Shown: piece by piece, positions 1 to 6,497 of the stretch
How positions within the stretch are numbered: position 1 is the first letter of the stretch
Layout of the letters: each line of letters begins with the position of its first letter
Assembly: GCA_035687895.1 (NCBI GenBank)
Contig: DASRUE010000191.1
Location: 1 to 18,302, forward strand
Direction: 5' to 3'
Source of the DNA: JAERML01 sp035687895
GTDB taxonomy: Bacteria > Bacteroidota > Ignavibacteria > UBA10030 > UBA6906
Length of the DNA: 18,302 nt
Program-made: the position numbers and the translations under genes
Notes under the pieces: generated by a model
The model's input: only the letters and a program-made list of their open reading frames with translations
The model's database searches: none
What the model was told of the DNA's origin: nothing

Positions 1-30
1 GATGCGGGCATTCTTAATCAAAGTGGACAT
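1..30 (-). CDS. hydA: Dihydropyrimidinase (HydA), N-terminal fragment cut by window edge
   Basis: Reading the minus strand from base 30 gives ATG and ten codons, MSTLIKNARI, before the window ends. This matches the usual opening of dihydropyrimidinase/D-hydantoinase proteins (a short beta strand of the form LIKNGRIV). A GGAG ribosome-binding site lies 8 nt upstream of the ATG (CGGAGCAGCACC-ATG). Dihydropyrimidinase hydrolyses dihydrouracil to N-carbamoyl-beta-alanine, and it is the one pathway enzyme otherwise absent from this operon, so context supports the call strongly. Only ten residues are visible. Another amidohydrolase-superfamily member would start in a similar way. Confidence 0.55.
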   Translation of the reverse strand, partial: MSTLIKNARI

Positions 31-102
31 GGTGCTGCTCCGTTGGCTGTATGAAATAACAAACTGCAAAACTCAAAATTCAAGGCCACACATCCCAAAC
101 GC

Positions 103-141
103 GGAGGCTCAGGAGAAAAGCCTCCAACGATATCCTGAGCC
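103..141 (-). other. Two overlapping, mutually exclusive hairpins upstream of hydA
   Basis: Two perfect inverted repeats share bases. GGAGGCT (103-109) pairs with AGCCTCC (119-125) around a 9-nt loop, and GGCTCAGGA (106-114) pairs with TCCTGAGCC (133-141) around an 18-nt loop. Both use bases 106-109, so only one can form at a time. The block lies between the membrane-protein stop (199) and the hydA start (30). It may act as a terminator, processing site or attenuator. There is no clear U tract, so a simple intrinsic terminator is not well supported. Confidence 0.35.
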
Positions 142-198
142 CCGGTTTGGAATTGACTGCGTGATCTGTGACTGCCGACGCGTCTTCCCTGATCGTCG

Positions 199-618
199 CT
201 ATGCGGCAGATCCGCGTTTCTTCATCATTGCAGCGAGAATAGCCCCGACCATCACGTACCAGAGTACACTGTAGATCGTGCTGATCCACGACAGCCCGTA
301 TGGGTATCCGTTGAACATCAGATGCATGAAGATGTAGGTAGGGAAACTCACCAGGATGCCGAGATAGCAGCCCGCCTTCGCCCCGTCTTGCACTGACGAG
401 CCGAACACCGACGAAACCTTGTCGAATATCCAGGCAAACACAAAAACAGCCACGAAGTCACCGACAACAAACCAGACGGGATTCGTATCTTGCCGGAACA
501 ATACCGGGTTGCTCATGATGTACGTCGGGCCGAGCCATTGGGTATACACAAGGAAGTCGATAACATTTGCCACAATGCCGGCGACCAATACTGCAATCCA
601 GAATTTGCCGCTTTTCAT
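199..618 (-). CDS. Small integral membrane protein with four predicted helices
   Basis: A 139-aa protein of unknown function. Four hydrophobic stretches are visible at about residues 7-26, 47-66, 80-100 and 110-131, with a short basic tail (KKRGSAA), so it is almost entirely embedded in the membrane. There is no signal peptide separate from the first helix, and I recognise no family motif. The start is well supported: AAAGGAG lies 6 nt before the ATG. It sits 61 bp downstream of preA and upstream of hydA in the same direction, so it is probably cotranscribed with the pyrimidine operon. A role in base or product transport is conceivable from context, but known uracil permeases (UraA, PurT/CodB types) are about three times longer, so that idea is speculative. 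Confidence 0.75.
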   Translation of the reverse strand: MKSGKFWIAVLVAGIVANVIDFLVYTQWLGPTYIMSNPVLFRQDTNPVWFVVGDFVAVFVFAWIFDKVSSVFGSSVQDGAKAGCYLGILVSFPTYIFMHLMFNGYPYGLSWISTIYSVLWYVMVGAILAAMMKKRGSAA

Positions 619-679
619 GGTGTGCTCCTTTGATTATTGTGGAAGATTCCCTTCAGCACATCCAACGACGAACTACATT

Positions 680-1990
680 CTAATGGATTTCAATCCCATG
701 CTTCTTCTGAAATTGTCTCAGCGCTTCCCACGTAAGCGGTTGCGGGAGCTGCTTCATGAGCTCGTTCCAGGTGATCGCTTCCGACCCGTCGTCTTTGCGC
801 ACCATGGAGATGCAGCCGTCCACCGGACAGACAAGGAAGCAGAGACGACAGCCAACGCAATCGTCTTCACGCACCTTCGGTTGATTCATGCCGTTGTGGG
901 GAATGAGATCAATGCACTGGTGCGCGCTGTCTTCGCAGGCGATGTAGCAGAGATTGCAGTGAATGCACTTTGACTCATCAATCCGGGCCGTGGTCTTGTA
1001 CAGAAGATTCAGGTTGCCGAAGTCGGCGATGGCCGCAACCGACTTCCCGCGAACCTGGTCGAGGCTGTGATATCCTTTTTCCTCCATCCAGTTCGTCAGC
1101 CCCTCCGTCATATCGTTGATGATGCGGAACCCGTAATGCATGACGGCCGTACAGACCTGCACACTGGTCGCACCGAGGAGAATGAATTCGAGCGCATCAC
1201 GCCACGTCGAGATGCCGCCGATGCCGGAGATGGGAAGGTTGATTTCCGGGTCAACAGCGATTTGCGAGACCATGTTGAGAGCAATAGGTTTGACGGCCGG
1301 TCCGGCATAGCCGCCGTGGCCTCCTTTTCCAGCGATAGAGGGTTCCAGCTCGAACGTATCGAGGTCAACACCCATGATCGTGTTGATGGTGTTGATGAGT
1401 GAAATACCATTGGCGCCGGCTTTCTTTGCGGCCCGACCCGGATACCGGACGTCGGTAACGTTGGGGGTAAGTTTAACGAGAACGGGGATGGTGGAGACTT
1501 CCGTGACCCACTCTGTAATCATCTGGCAGTACTCCGGAACCTGGCCGACCGCGGACCCCATGCCGCGTTCGCTCATCCCGTGCGGGCAGCCGTAGTTCAG
1601 CTCGATGCCATCGCAGCCGGTATCCAGTGTGCGCTTCACCATGTCATGCCACACTTCACGCTTTGATTCAACCATGAGGGACGCAATCACCGCCCTGTCC
1701 GGCCACAGCTTCTTCGTTTCTGCAATCTCCCGCAGATTCACCTCGATCGGACGGTCGCTGATCAGCTCGATGTTGTTCAGCCCGATGATTTTCTGACCGT
1801 TGAAGTCGATTGCACCATACCGGTTGACGACGTTCATCACGGGTTCGCCAATGGTTTTCCACACCGCACCTCCCCATCCTTGCTCGAATGCCTTGCACAC
1901 CTGGTACGCCGAGTTGGTCGGCGGGGCAGAGGCCAGCCAGAACGGGTTGGGTGATTTGATGCCGCCACAGTTGATGCTCAGGTCTACCAT
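680..1990 (-). CDS. preA: NAD-dependent dihydropyrimidine dehydrogenase, PreA subunit
   Basis: The catalytic subunit of bacterial dihydropyrimidine dehydrogenase, which reduces uracil and thymine to 5,6-dihydro forms together with PreT in the cytoplasm. The 436-aa protein has a dihydroorotate-dehydrogenase-like FMN TIM barrel (about residues 3-320). Its active-site loop is NYGCPHGMSERGMG, with the general-acid cysteine at C135. A C-terminal 2x[4Fe-4S] ferredoxin domain follows, with clusters C342/C345/C348/C352 and C378/C381/C384/C388. Length and domain order match the family. I chose ATG at 1990 because GGAG lies 8 nt upstream and the family normally begins with MVDLS-like residues. An upstream in-frame TTG at 2011 would add seven unlikely residues. 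preT lies about 500 bp upstream in the same direction, separated by the four-helix-bundle segment. Confidence 0.96.
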   Translation of the reverse strand: MVDLSINCGGIKSPNPFWLASAPPTNSAYQVCKAFEQGWGGAVWKTIGEPVMNVVNRYGAIDFNGQKIIGLNNIELISDRPIEVNLREIAETKKLWPDRAVIASLMVESKREVWHDMVKRTLDTGCDGIELNYGCPHGMSERGMGSAVGQVPEYCQMITEWVTEVSTIPVLVKLTPNVTDVRYPGRAAKKAGANGISLINTINTIMGVDLDTFELEPSIAGKGGHGGYAGPAVKPIALNMVSQIAVDPEINLPISGIGGISTWRDALEFILLGATSVQVCTAVMHYGFRIINDMTEGLTNWMEEKGYHSLDQVRGKSVAAIADFGNLNLLYKTTARIDESKCIHCNLCYIACEDSAHQCIDLIPHNGMNQPKVREDDCVGCRLCFLVCPVDGCISMVRKDDGSEAITWNELMKQLPQPLTWEALRQFQKKHGIEIH

Positions 1991-2009
1991 AGGACAATCT
2001 CCAAATGAC

Positions 2010-2038
2010 AAAAATCAAATTACAAACAAGTTCCAAGT
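2010..2038 (+). repeat. Left imperfect terminal inverted repeat (29 bp)
   Basis: A/C-rich sequence in the AAATTCCAAAT style. It matches 23 of 29 positions with the reverse complement of 2448-2476. It lies just inside the preA ribosome-binding site (about 1998-2004), so the preA translation signal is left intact outside the repeat. Confidence 0.45.
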
Positions 2039-2064
2039 TTACAACAAGATAAAAATTAGTCTGG

Positions 2065-2439
2065 CTATTCGGATTTAGTGATAATGACACTGAGGATCAA
2101 CAACTCCGTAGCTTCTTGAACCAATACCTTTTGAGCTTGAGCTTGGGTTTCGGAACACTCGACCAATTCCAACCAATACCGCGCCTCTTTTGCTTCTTTC
2201 CTAGCAATCCGAGTTCTCATGACGAAGTCCTTCTTTCCCAGTGCCTCATTCGCTTCAATATAGTTCGCCCCAACAGAACCTGCAGATCGGACGAGTTGTT
2301 TGCTTAACTCAGTGTTTGCAACTGTTCTGGGCAAAGTATTAACAAACTGAATGACGAGCTTCGAAAACTTGAGGGTTCGCTCCTCTAGATCGTATCGTTT
2401 TGTTGGTTTTGCTACCGGGTTGACGGTTTGGATTTTCAA
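2065..2439 (-). CDS. Four-helix-bundle protein, 23S rRNA-intervening-sequence (S23/IVP) family
   Basis: The core KRYDLEERTLKFSKLVIQF followed by QLVRSAGSVGANYIEANEAL and a RIARKEAKEARYWLEL stretch is characteristic of the S23/four-helix-bundle family. That family was first seen in intervening sequences of bacterial 23S rRNA genes, but it also occurs widely as isolated genes. Its molecular function is unknown; solved relatives form pentameric helical bundles. The start is uncertain. TTG at 2439 gives 124 aa, the usual family length. The reading frame also stays open to a GTG at 2508, which overlaps the preT 3' end by 19 nt; that extension (SQTNSKSQALKIQ) is only translated flank. No convincing ribosome-binding site precedes either start. 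It lies inside the inverted-repeat unit between preT and preA and has no obvious metabolic link to them. Confidence 0.85.
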   Translation of the reverse strand: MKIQTVNPVAKPTKRYDLEERTLKFSKLVIQFVNTLPRTVANTELSKQLVRSAGSVGANYIEANEALGKKDFVMRTRIARKEAKEARYWLELVECSETQAQAQKVLVQEATELLILSVIITKSE

Positions 2440-2447
2440 GGCTTGGG

Positions 2448-2476
2448 ATTTCGAATTTGTTTGGGATTTGGTTTTT
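2448..2476 (-). repeat. Right imperfect terminal inverted repeat (29 bp)
   Basis: On the minus strand this reads AAAAACCAAATCCCAAAC and onward, and it aligns with the left repeat at 23 of 29 positions. It begins 14 bp downstream of the preT stop codon (2490-2492). Confidence 0.45.
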
Positions 2477-2489
2477 ACTTCTTGATATT

Positions 2490-3836
2490 TCAGGAACGGG
2501 ATATCCACTTGTCAATTCCATGGGCAGCCCGCTTCCCGTCTGCCGCCGCATTCACCACTTCCTTGCCGCCATTGATGCAATCACCGCCGGCGAAGAACTT
2601 TGGATTGGATGTTTGGAGCGTCTCCGGATTCACAGTAACTTGGCCCCGTTCGATCGTCAGGTTTGGAATTTGGGAGAGAAAGCTCCGCTCGATATTCTGC
2701 CCAACGGCTTTGATCACCATGTCCGCAGGGATCCGAAACTCCGAGTTCGGGATCGGCTCGGGCCTCCGGCGCCCTTCCTCGTCGGGGGCGCCCAACTTCA
2801 TATGAACGCACTCAAGAGCTTCCACGTGATCACCCCCGATGATCCGGACCGGGGCAGTGAGAAACTGGAACTGGACGTCGTCGTTCTTTGCAAGCTCGTA
2901 CTCGAAGTCATACGCGGGCATTTCCTCACGGCCCCGGCGGTAGATGATCATCACCTGTTCAGCCCCAAGGCGACGCGCCTCGGTAACGGCGTCGATGGCC
3001 GTGTTGCCAGCGCCGATAACTGCCACCCGCCGTCCCACATCCACGGAAGGCCAGTTCCGCGTTGTTACGCGCTCAATAAAGTCAAGCGCATCCACCACTC
3101 CCTTGAGACTTTCGCCCGGGATGTGCAGTCTGCTCGCAGAAGGGAGGCCAACGCCAAGGAAGACCGCATCGTGGCGTTTCGTGAGATCGTCGATGCCGAT
3201 ATCCTTTCCCACCTGCACACTCGACTTGATCTTCACGCCAAAACTCTGGACGAGCTTCACCTCGTTCAACGCATCCTGCTGCTTCATTTTGTAGGGTGCG
3301 ATCCCCCATGTGTTGAGACCGCCCGGCTTCTCGTTCGCATCGTAGATTGTCACATCGTAGCCAAGCAGAGCCGCCTCAGCTCCACAGGCAAGCCCCGCTG
3401 CTCCCGCGCCGATGACGCCGATGGATTTGCCGTTCTTCGGCAAAGGCGAGAATAGGGGGGGCATCCCCTGAGCGAAATACCGGTCAATGGCATACCGCTG
3501 CAACCGTCCAATCTGAATCGGTTCTTCTCCCCGACCATTGTACACACATGCCCCCTCACATAATACATCCACCGGACACGCTTTTGCACATGTCAACGCG
3601 ATCCAGTTGGACTCAAGAATTGTCCTGGCAGAACCCTTAAGGTTCTCAGTGGCAATCTTCTTGATGAATGTGGGGATGTCGATGTGCGTGGGACATGCCT
3701 TGGTGCAGGGGGAGTCATAGCAGTAGAGGCAGCGATGGGCCTCCAAACTCGCGGAATTGGCCGTGAAGGGAGGGTGCAGCTCTGCGAAGTTCTTCTCGTA
3801 TTGATCGAGCGACAGCTTGGGCGAAATATTTTTCAT
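2490..3836 (-). CDS. preT: NAD-dependent dihydropyrimidine dehydrogenase, PreT subunit
   Basis: The electron-input subunit that passes electrons from NAD(P)H through FAD and Fe-S clusters to PreA. The 448-aa protein has an N-terminal Fe-S domain shared with the GltD/DPD family (C36/C39/C44/C48 and C83/C87/C93/C97), then an FAD Rossmann motif GAGAAG (143-148) with PGG at 171-173. A second nucleotide-binding motif, VIGAGNTAID (273-282), is followed by YRRGREEMPA, and the C-terminal FAD contact is FFAGGD (414-419). Length is normal for bacterial PreT. The ATG at 3836 opens on the expected helical Fe-S domain, but no strong ribosome-binding site is visible. The gene starts 39 bp after the aminotransferase stop, which suggests one transcript. 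GltD and related NADPH oxidoreductases share this fold; the adjacent preA decides the name. Confidence 0.94.
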   Translation of the reverse strand: MKNISPKLSLDQYEKNFAELHPPFTANSASLEAHRCLYCYDSPCTKACPTHIDIPTFIKKIATENLKGSARTILESNWIALTCAKACPVDVLCEGACVYNGRGEEPIQIGRLQRYAIDRYFAQGMPPLFSPLPKNGKSIGVIGAGAAGLACGAEAALLGYDVTIYDANEKPGGLNTWGIAPYKMKQQDALNEVKLVQSFGVKIKSSVQVGKDIGIDDLTKRHDAVFLGVGLPSASRLHIPGESLKGVVDALDFIERVTTRNWPSVDVGRRVAVIGAGNTAIDAVTEARRLGAEQVMIIYRRGREEMPAYDFEYELAKNDDVQFQFLTAPVRIIGGDHVEALECVHMKLGAPDEEGRRRPEPIPNSEFRIPADMVIKAVGQNIERSFLSQIPNLTIERGQVTVNPETLQTSNPKFFAGGDCINGGKEVVNAAADGKRAAHGIDKWISRS

Positions 3837-3875
3837 GCAAGACCGGAAGTCATCGTTTCTTCAACGGTGAGCTAG

Positions 3876-5222
3876 CTACTGTGGTACAGCTTCATCAGCA
3901 ATCTTCAACGCTGCATCAAGTGCCTGGATCCCTGCGTCGATTTCTTCCTTCGTGATGATCAGGGGCGGAGCGATGATGAAGTGACTTACCCACGCCTGCA
4001 GGAACACGCCGTTCTTCATCATCTCCGCCGCGACCTTGTCAACGAGGAGAGGGGCTCCACTCACTTTGTCGGCGTATGTGTTGAACGGCTCTTTCGTCGT
4101 CTGGTTCTTGACAAGCTCGACGGCCCAGAAGAGACCCAGTCCGCGCACCTCGCCAATGGACCGATGGTGGAATTTGAGATCGATTAACTTCCTTTCCAGG
4201 TACGGACCGAGCGTGGCCGCACGATCAACGAGCTTCAGCCTCTTCATCTCGTTGATGGTTGCGATTGCCGGGGCAAGGGTGATCGGGTGCGCTTCGTACG
4301 TATGTCCATGGGAAAAATAGTGATCGTCAAAGTACGAGGCAATTGCCTTGTTGGTAGCGCACAGGCCCAAAGGTACATATGCCGAGGTGATCCCCTTTGC
4401 CGTTGTGAGGATATCCGGTGTAACGTCCCAGTTGTCCATCGCAAACCATCGGCCTGTCCTTCCCCAGCCGCTCATCACCTCGTCTGCAATCAGCAGCACG
4501 CGGTGGGCATCGCAGATTTGCCGCAGGCGTGGAAAGTACTCCTTCGGTGGAACCAGCACGCCGTTTGTCCCCACAACGGGCTCAACCAATACTGCCGCGA
4601 CATCGCTTTCATTTTCGATCATATGCTCGATATACTCAACGCATGCAATGCCGCACTCCGGGTAATGATGGTTGAGCGGACATTTGTAGCAGTTCACTTC
4701 CGGAGCGAAGATAACGCCCGGAATTTTCCCCGCCGGTTCCATCGCCCATCGTCGCGGGTCACCGGTGGCAGCTATGGATCCCATCGTGGAGCCGTGGTAC
4801 GAGCGGTACCGCGCAATGATCTTGGTCTTTCCTGTAACCATCCGCGCTATCTTGAAAGCCGCCTCGTTCGCCTCCGTGCCTGACGTCGTAAAGAAAAACT
4901 TCTCCAGACCTTTCGGCAACACCTCCAGCAAAAGCCTACTCAGTTCCGCTCTTACATCTGTTGCGTAGCCCGGCCCGATGAAAGGAAGTTGCCGTGCCTG
5001 GTCTTCAATCGCCTTGATCACGGCGGGGTTCTTATGCCCAAGGTTGACACACATGAGTTGGGAGGAGAAATCGAGATACCGTTTGCCGCTGCCGTCAACA
5101 AAGTAGCAGCCTTCCGCGTCCACAACATGGAGCGGCTTCCAGCCTTTCTGAAATCTCCATGTGCCGTATGTGTACTGTGCTGTGAGGTTGGTGATTTCTT
5201 GAGAAGTCAGTGAGGATGGCAT
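3876..5222 (-). CDS. Class III PLP aminotransferase, probably beta-alanine:pyruvate type
   Basis: A fold-type-I, PLP-dependent aminotransferase of the omega/class III family. In the pathway context it would transfer the amino group of beta-alanine (or beta-aminoisobutyrate) to a keto acid, giving (methyl)malonate semialdehyde. Counting from the GTG described below, visible motifs are TTSGTEANEAA (115-125), SYHGSTMGS (144-152), the cofactor-contacting IADEVMSGWGRTG (248-260) and the Schiff-base lysine K279 in TTAKGITSAYVPLG. A cysteine-rich insert with C181, C184, C193 and C197 is seen in one subgroup of the family and may bind metal or be structural. I use ATG 5222; an in-frame GTG at 5231 adds three residues, and neither start has a good ribosome-binding site. 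Substrate is inferred from context only; GABA, taurine or other omega-amino acids are alternatives. Confidence 0.88.
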   Translation of the reverse strand: MPSSLTSQEITNLTAQYTYGTWRFQKGWKPLHVVDAEGCYFVDGSGKRYLDFSSQLMCVNLGHKNPAVIKAIEDQARQLPFIGPGYATDVRAELSRLLLEVLPKGLEKFFFTTSGTEANEAAFKIARMVTGKTKIIARYRSYHGSTMGSIAATGDPRRWAMEPAGKIPGVIFAPEVNCYKCPLNHHYPECGIACVEYIEHMIENESDVAAVLVEPVVGTNGVLVPPKEYFPRLRQICDAHRVLLIADEVMSGWGRTGRWFAMDNWDVTPDILTTAKGITSAYVPLGLCATNKAIASYFDDHYFSHGHTYEAHPITLAPAIATINEMKRLKLVDRAATLGPYLERKLIDLKFHHRSIGEVRGLGLFWAVELVKNQTTKEPFNTYADKVSGAPLLVDKVAAEMMKNGVFLQAWVSHFIIAPPLIITKEEIDAGIQALDAALKIADEAVPQ

Positions 5223-5274
5223 GGATGACACCGGTGTGGTTGTTGATAGTCGTGAAACTCATCAGGAGCTGTGA

Positions 5275-6141
5275 TTACTGGACGAGGGGCCCGTACGACT
5301 CCGGCCTTCGATCACGGAAGAATTGCCAGACCGAGCGAACTTCCTGAATCATGTCGAGGTCGAGGTCTGCAACCACAAGCTCATCCTTGTCCCGTGCCGC
5401 CTGAGCGACGATTTTCCCCCGTGGATTGCAGAAGTAGCTCTTTCCATAGAACTCGCCAATATTCCATGGGGCCTCCTTCCCGACACGATTGATCGCTCCG
5501 ACAAAATAGCCGTTCGCGACTGCGTGCGCCGGCTGTTCGAGTTCCCACAGGTGTTCGGAGAGACCTGCCACTGTTGCGGAAGGATTGAACACAATCTCCG
5601 CCCCGTTCAGTCCGAGAACCCGGGCGCCTTCGGGGAAGTGACGGTCATAGCAGATGTACACGCCGATGGTTGCGTACCTCGTCTTGAACACCGGATAGCC
5701 GAGGTTGCCGGGCTTGAAGTAGAATTTCTCCCAGAACCCGGGGTCGACTTGCGGGATATGGTGCTTTCGATATTTGCCGAGGTATGTTCCATCTGCATCG
5801 AAGACAGCCGCCGTATTGTAGTACACGCCTGCCATTTCCTCTTCATACACCGGCACCACCATGACCATCTTGTATTTCCTGGCGTACTCTTGCATCAGCT
5901 TCGACGTGGGTCCATCCGGCACCCTCTCCACCATTGCATACCATTTTGTTTTCTGCTCGGCACAGAAATAGGGCCCGTAAAACAACTCCTGCAAGCACAG
6001 CATTTGCACTCCCTTCTTCCCCGCCTCCTCGATGAACGCGACGTGCTTGTCAATCATCGACTTCTTCATTACTTCAATCGGCCGTTCCGTAGATCCGACA
6101 AGTGAACACTGAATGAGTCCTGCTCGTACTACCCGTGGCAT
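5275..6141 (-). CDS. Beta-ureidopropionase / N-carbamoyl-beta-alanine amidohydrolase (nitrilase superfamily)
   Basis: A 288-aa CN-hydrolase. The Glu-Lys-Cys triad is clear: E52 in LCLQELFYGPYFC, K126 in KYRKHHIP and C164 in VYICYDRHFPEG. The family also includes N-carbamoylputrescine amidase (AguB). With preT, preA and a hydA start in the same operon, hydrolysis of N-carbamoyl-beta-alanine to beta-alanine, CO2 and ammonia is the better call. The reading frame is open to a TTG at 6249, but I place the start at ATG 6141: GGAG lies 5 nt upstream, the protein then begins MPRVVRAGLIQCS as relatives do, and the longer start would lie upstream of the predicted promoter. It is the first gene of the operon, and the aminotransferase follows after about 43-52 bp. 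Confidence 0.92.
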   Translation of the reverse strand: MPRVVRAGLIQCSLVGSTERPIEVMKKSMIDKHVAFIEEAGKKGVQMLCLQELFYGPYFCAEQKTKWYAMVERVPDGPTSKLMQEYARKYKMVMVVPVYEEEMAGVYYNTAAVFDADGTYLGKYRKHHIPQVDPGFWEKFYFKPGNLGYPVFKTRYATIGVYICYDRHFPEGARVLGLNGAEIVFNPSATVAGLSEHLWELEQPAHAVANGYFVGAINRVGKEAPWNIGEFYGKSYFCNPRGKIVAQAARDKDELVVADLDLDMIQEVRSVWQFFRDRRPESYGPLVQ

Positions 6142-6497
6142 AATGACTCCGGAGATGTTGTCTTTTGATATGGACTGCGGCGAGAAAGTTGGAACCGAAG
6201 ACACGGAATGAATATATCCCGCTGGCTTCTCAGAATCAATGGGGGCCAATCGATGCCGGAAAAATGGACTGAAACATGCGATTCAGGCAGTTTCAAAGAC
6301 CACCCGGTGTTTTGTGCGAGTCACTTGTGCCTTAGGCAAGCAGAGTTCCGTTGCGAGCCTTCAACCCAATTCGATGATGAACTCCTTGCATTGCTCCTCT
6401 CCTTTCGGTATTTTCTTCCAGCAAGTAACCGCATCTAGCAATTCACCACCATCAATTTGTCCTGTTGCTTCTCTTCGACCAATATCCCGGAGGATCA
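6142..6497. other. Divergent intergenic region between the pyrimidine operon and the DUF885 gene
   Basis: About 356 bp without a supportable gene. It separates two divergent transcripts and should hold both promoters and any operator. The leftward promoter is listed separately. For the rightward gene the best match I see is TTGCAT (6386-6391), 17 nt, then TATTTT (6409-6414); this is weak, with 3/6 and 4/6 consensus matches. I found no clear long dyad that would identify a regulator site. Confidence 0.5.
6211..6239 (-). promoter_or_regulatory. Sigma-70-like promoter for the pyrimidine degradation operon
   Basis: On the minus strand TTGATT (6239-6234) is followed after exactly 17 nt by TATATT (6216-6211). 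Transcription would start near 6204, giving a leader of about 60 nt before ATG 6141. It fits the chosen start codon and contradicts the longer TTG start at 6249. Confidence 0.45.

Larger units (their letters stand above)
2010..2476. mobile_element. Putative small element: imperfect terminal inverted repeats around a four-helix-bundle gene
   Basis: The plus-strand sequence at 2010-2038 and the reverse complement of 2448-2476 align without gaps over 29 bases with 23 identities; both start AAAAAYCAAAT and contain CAAACAARTTC. The similarity stops abruptly outside these limits. The 467-bp unit encloses the four-helix-bundle coding core and sits between preT (stop 14 bp away) and preA (start 19 bp away) without damaging either gene. 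There is no transposase, and I found no convincing target-site duplication. The repeats are low-complexity (A/C-rich), which lowers the weight of the alignment. Calling it mobile is an inference. Confidence 0.4.

Noticed and set aside
67..84. A second, solo copy of the CAAAT-type element end
   Set aside because: CAAAACTCAAAATTCAAGG is only loosely similar to the inverted repeats at 2010-2038 and has no partner, so chance A-richness explains it.
2..274. Plus-strand frame at the left edge
   Set aside because: It runs antisense to the hydA start and the 3' end of the membrane-protein gene, and shows no motif or ribosome-binding site.
2457..3455. Long plus-strand reading frame (332 codons) opposite preT
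   Set aside because: It is antisense to a gene with complete Fe-S, FAD and NAD motifs. The translation shows no family motif, so it is a codon-bias shadow.
5323..6105. Plus-strand reading frame (260 codons) opposite the beta-ureidopropionase gene
   Set aside because: The opposite strand carries an intact Glu-Lys-Cys hydrolase. This frame has no recognisable domain and no ribosome-binding site.
6142..6249. TTG-initiated N-terminal extension of the beta-ureidopropionase
   Set aside because: The extension has no family similarity, would start upstream of the predicted promoter, and ATG 6141 has a proper ribosome-binding site.
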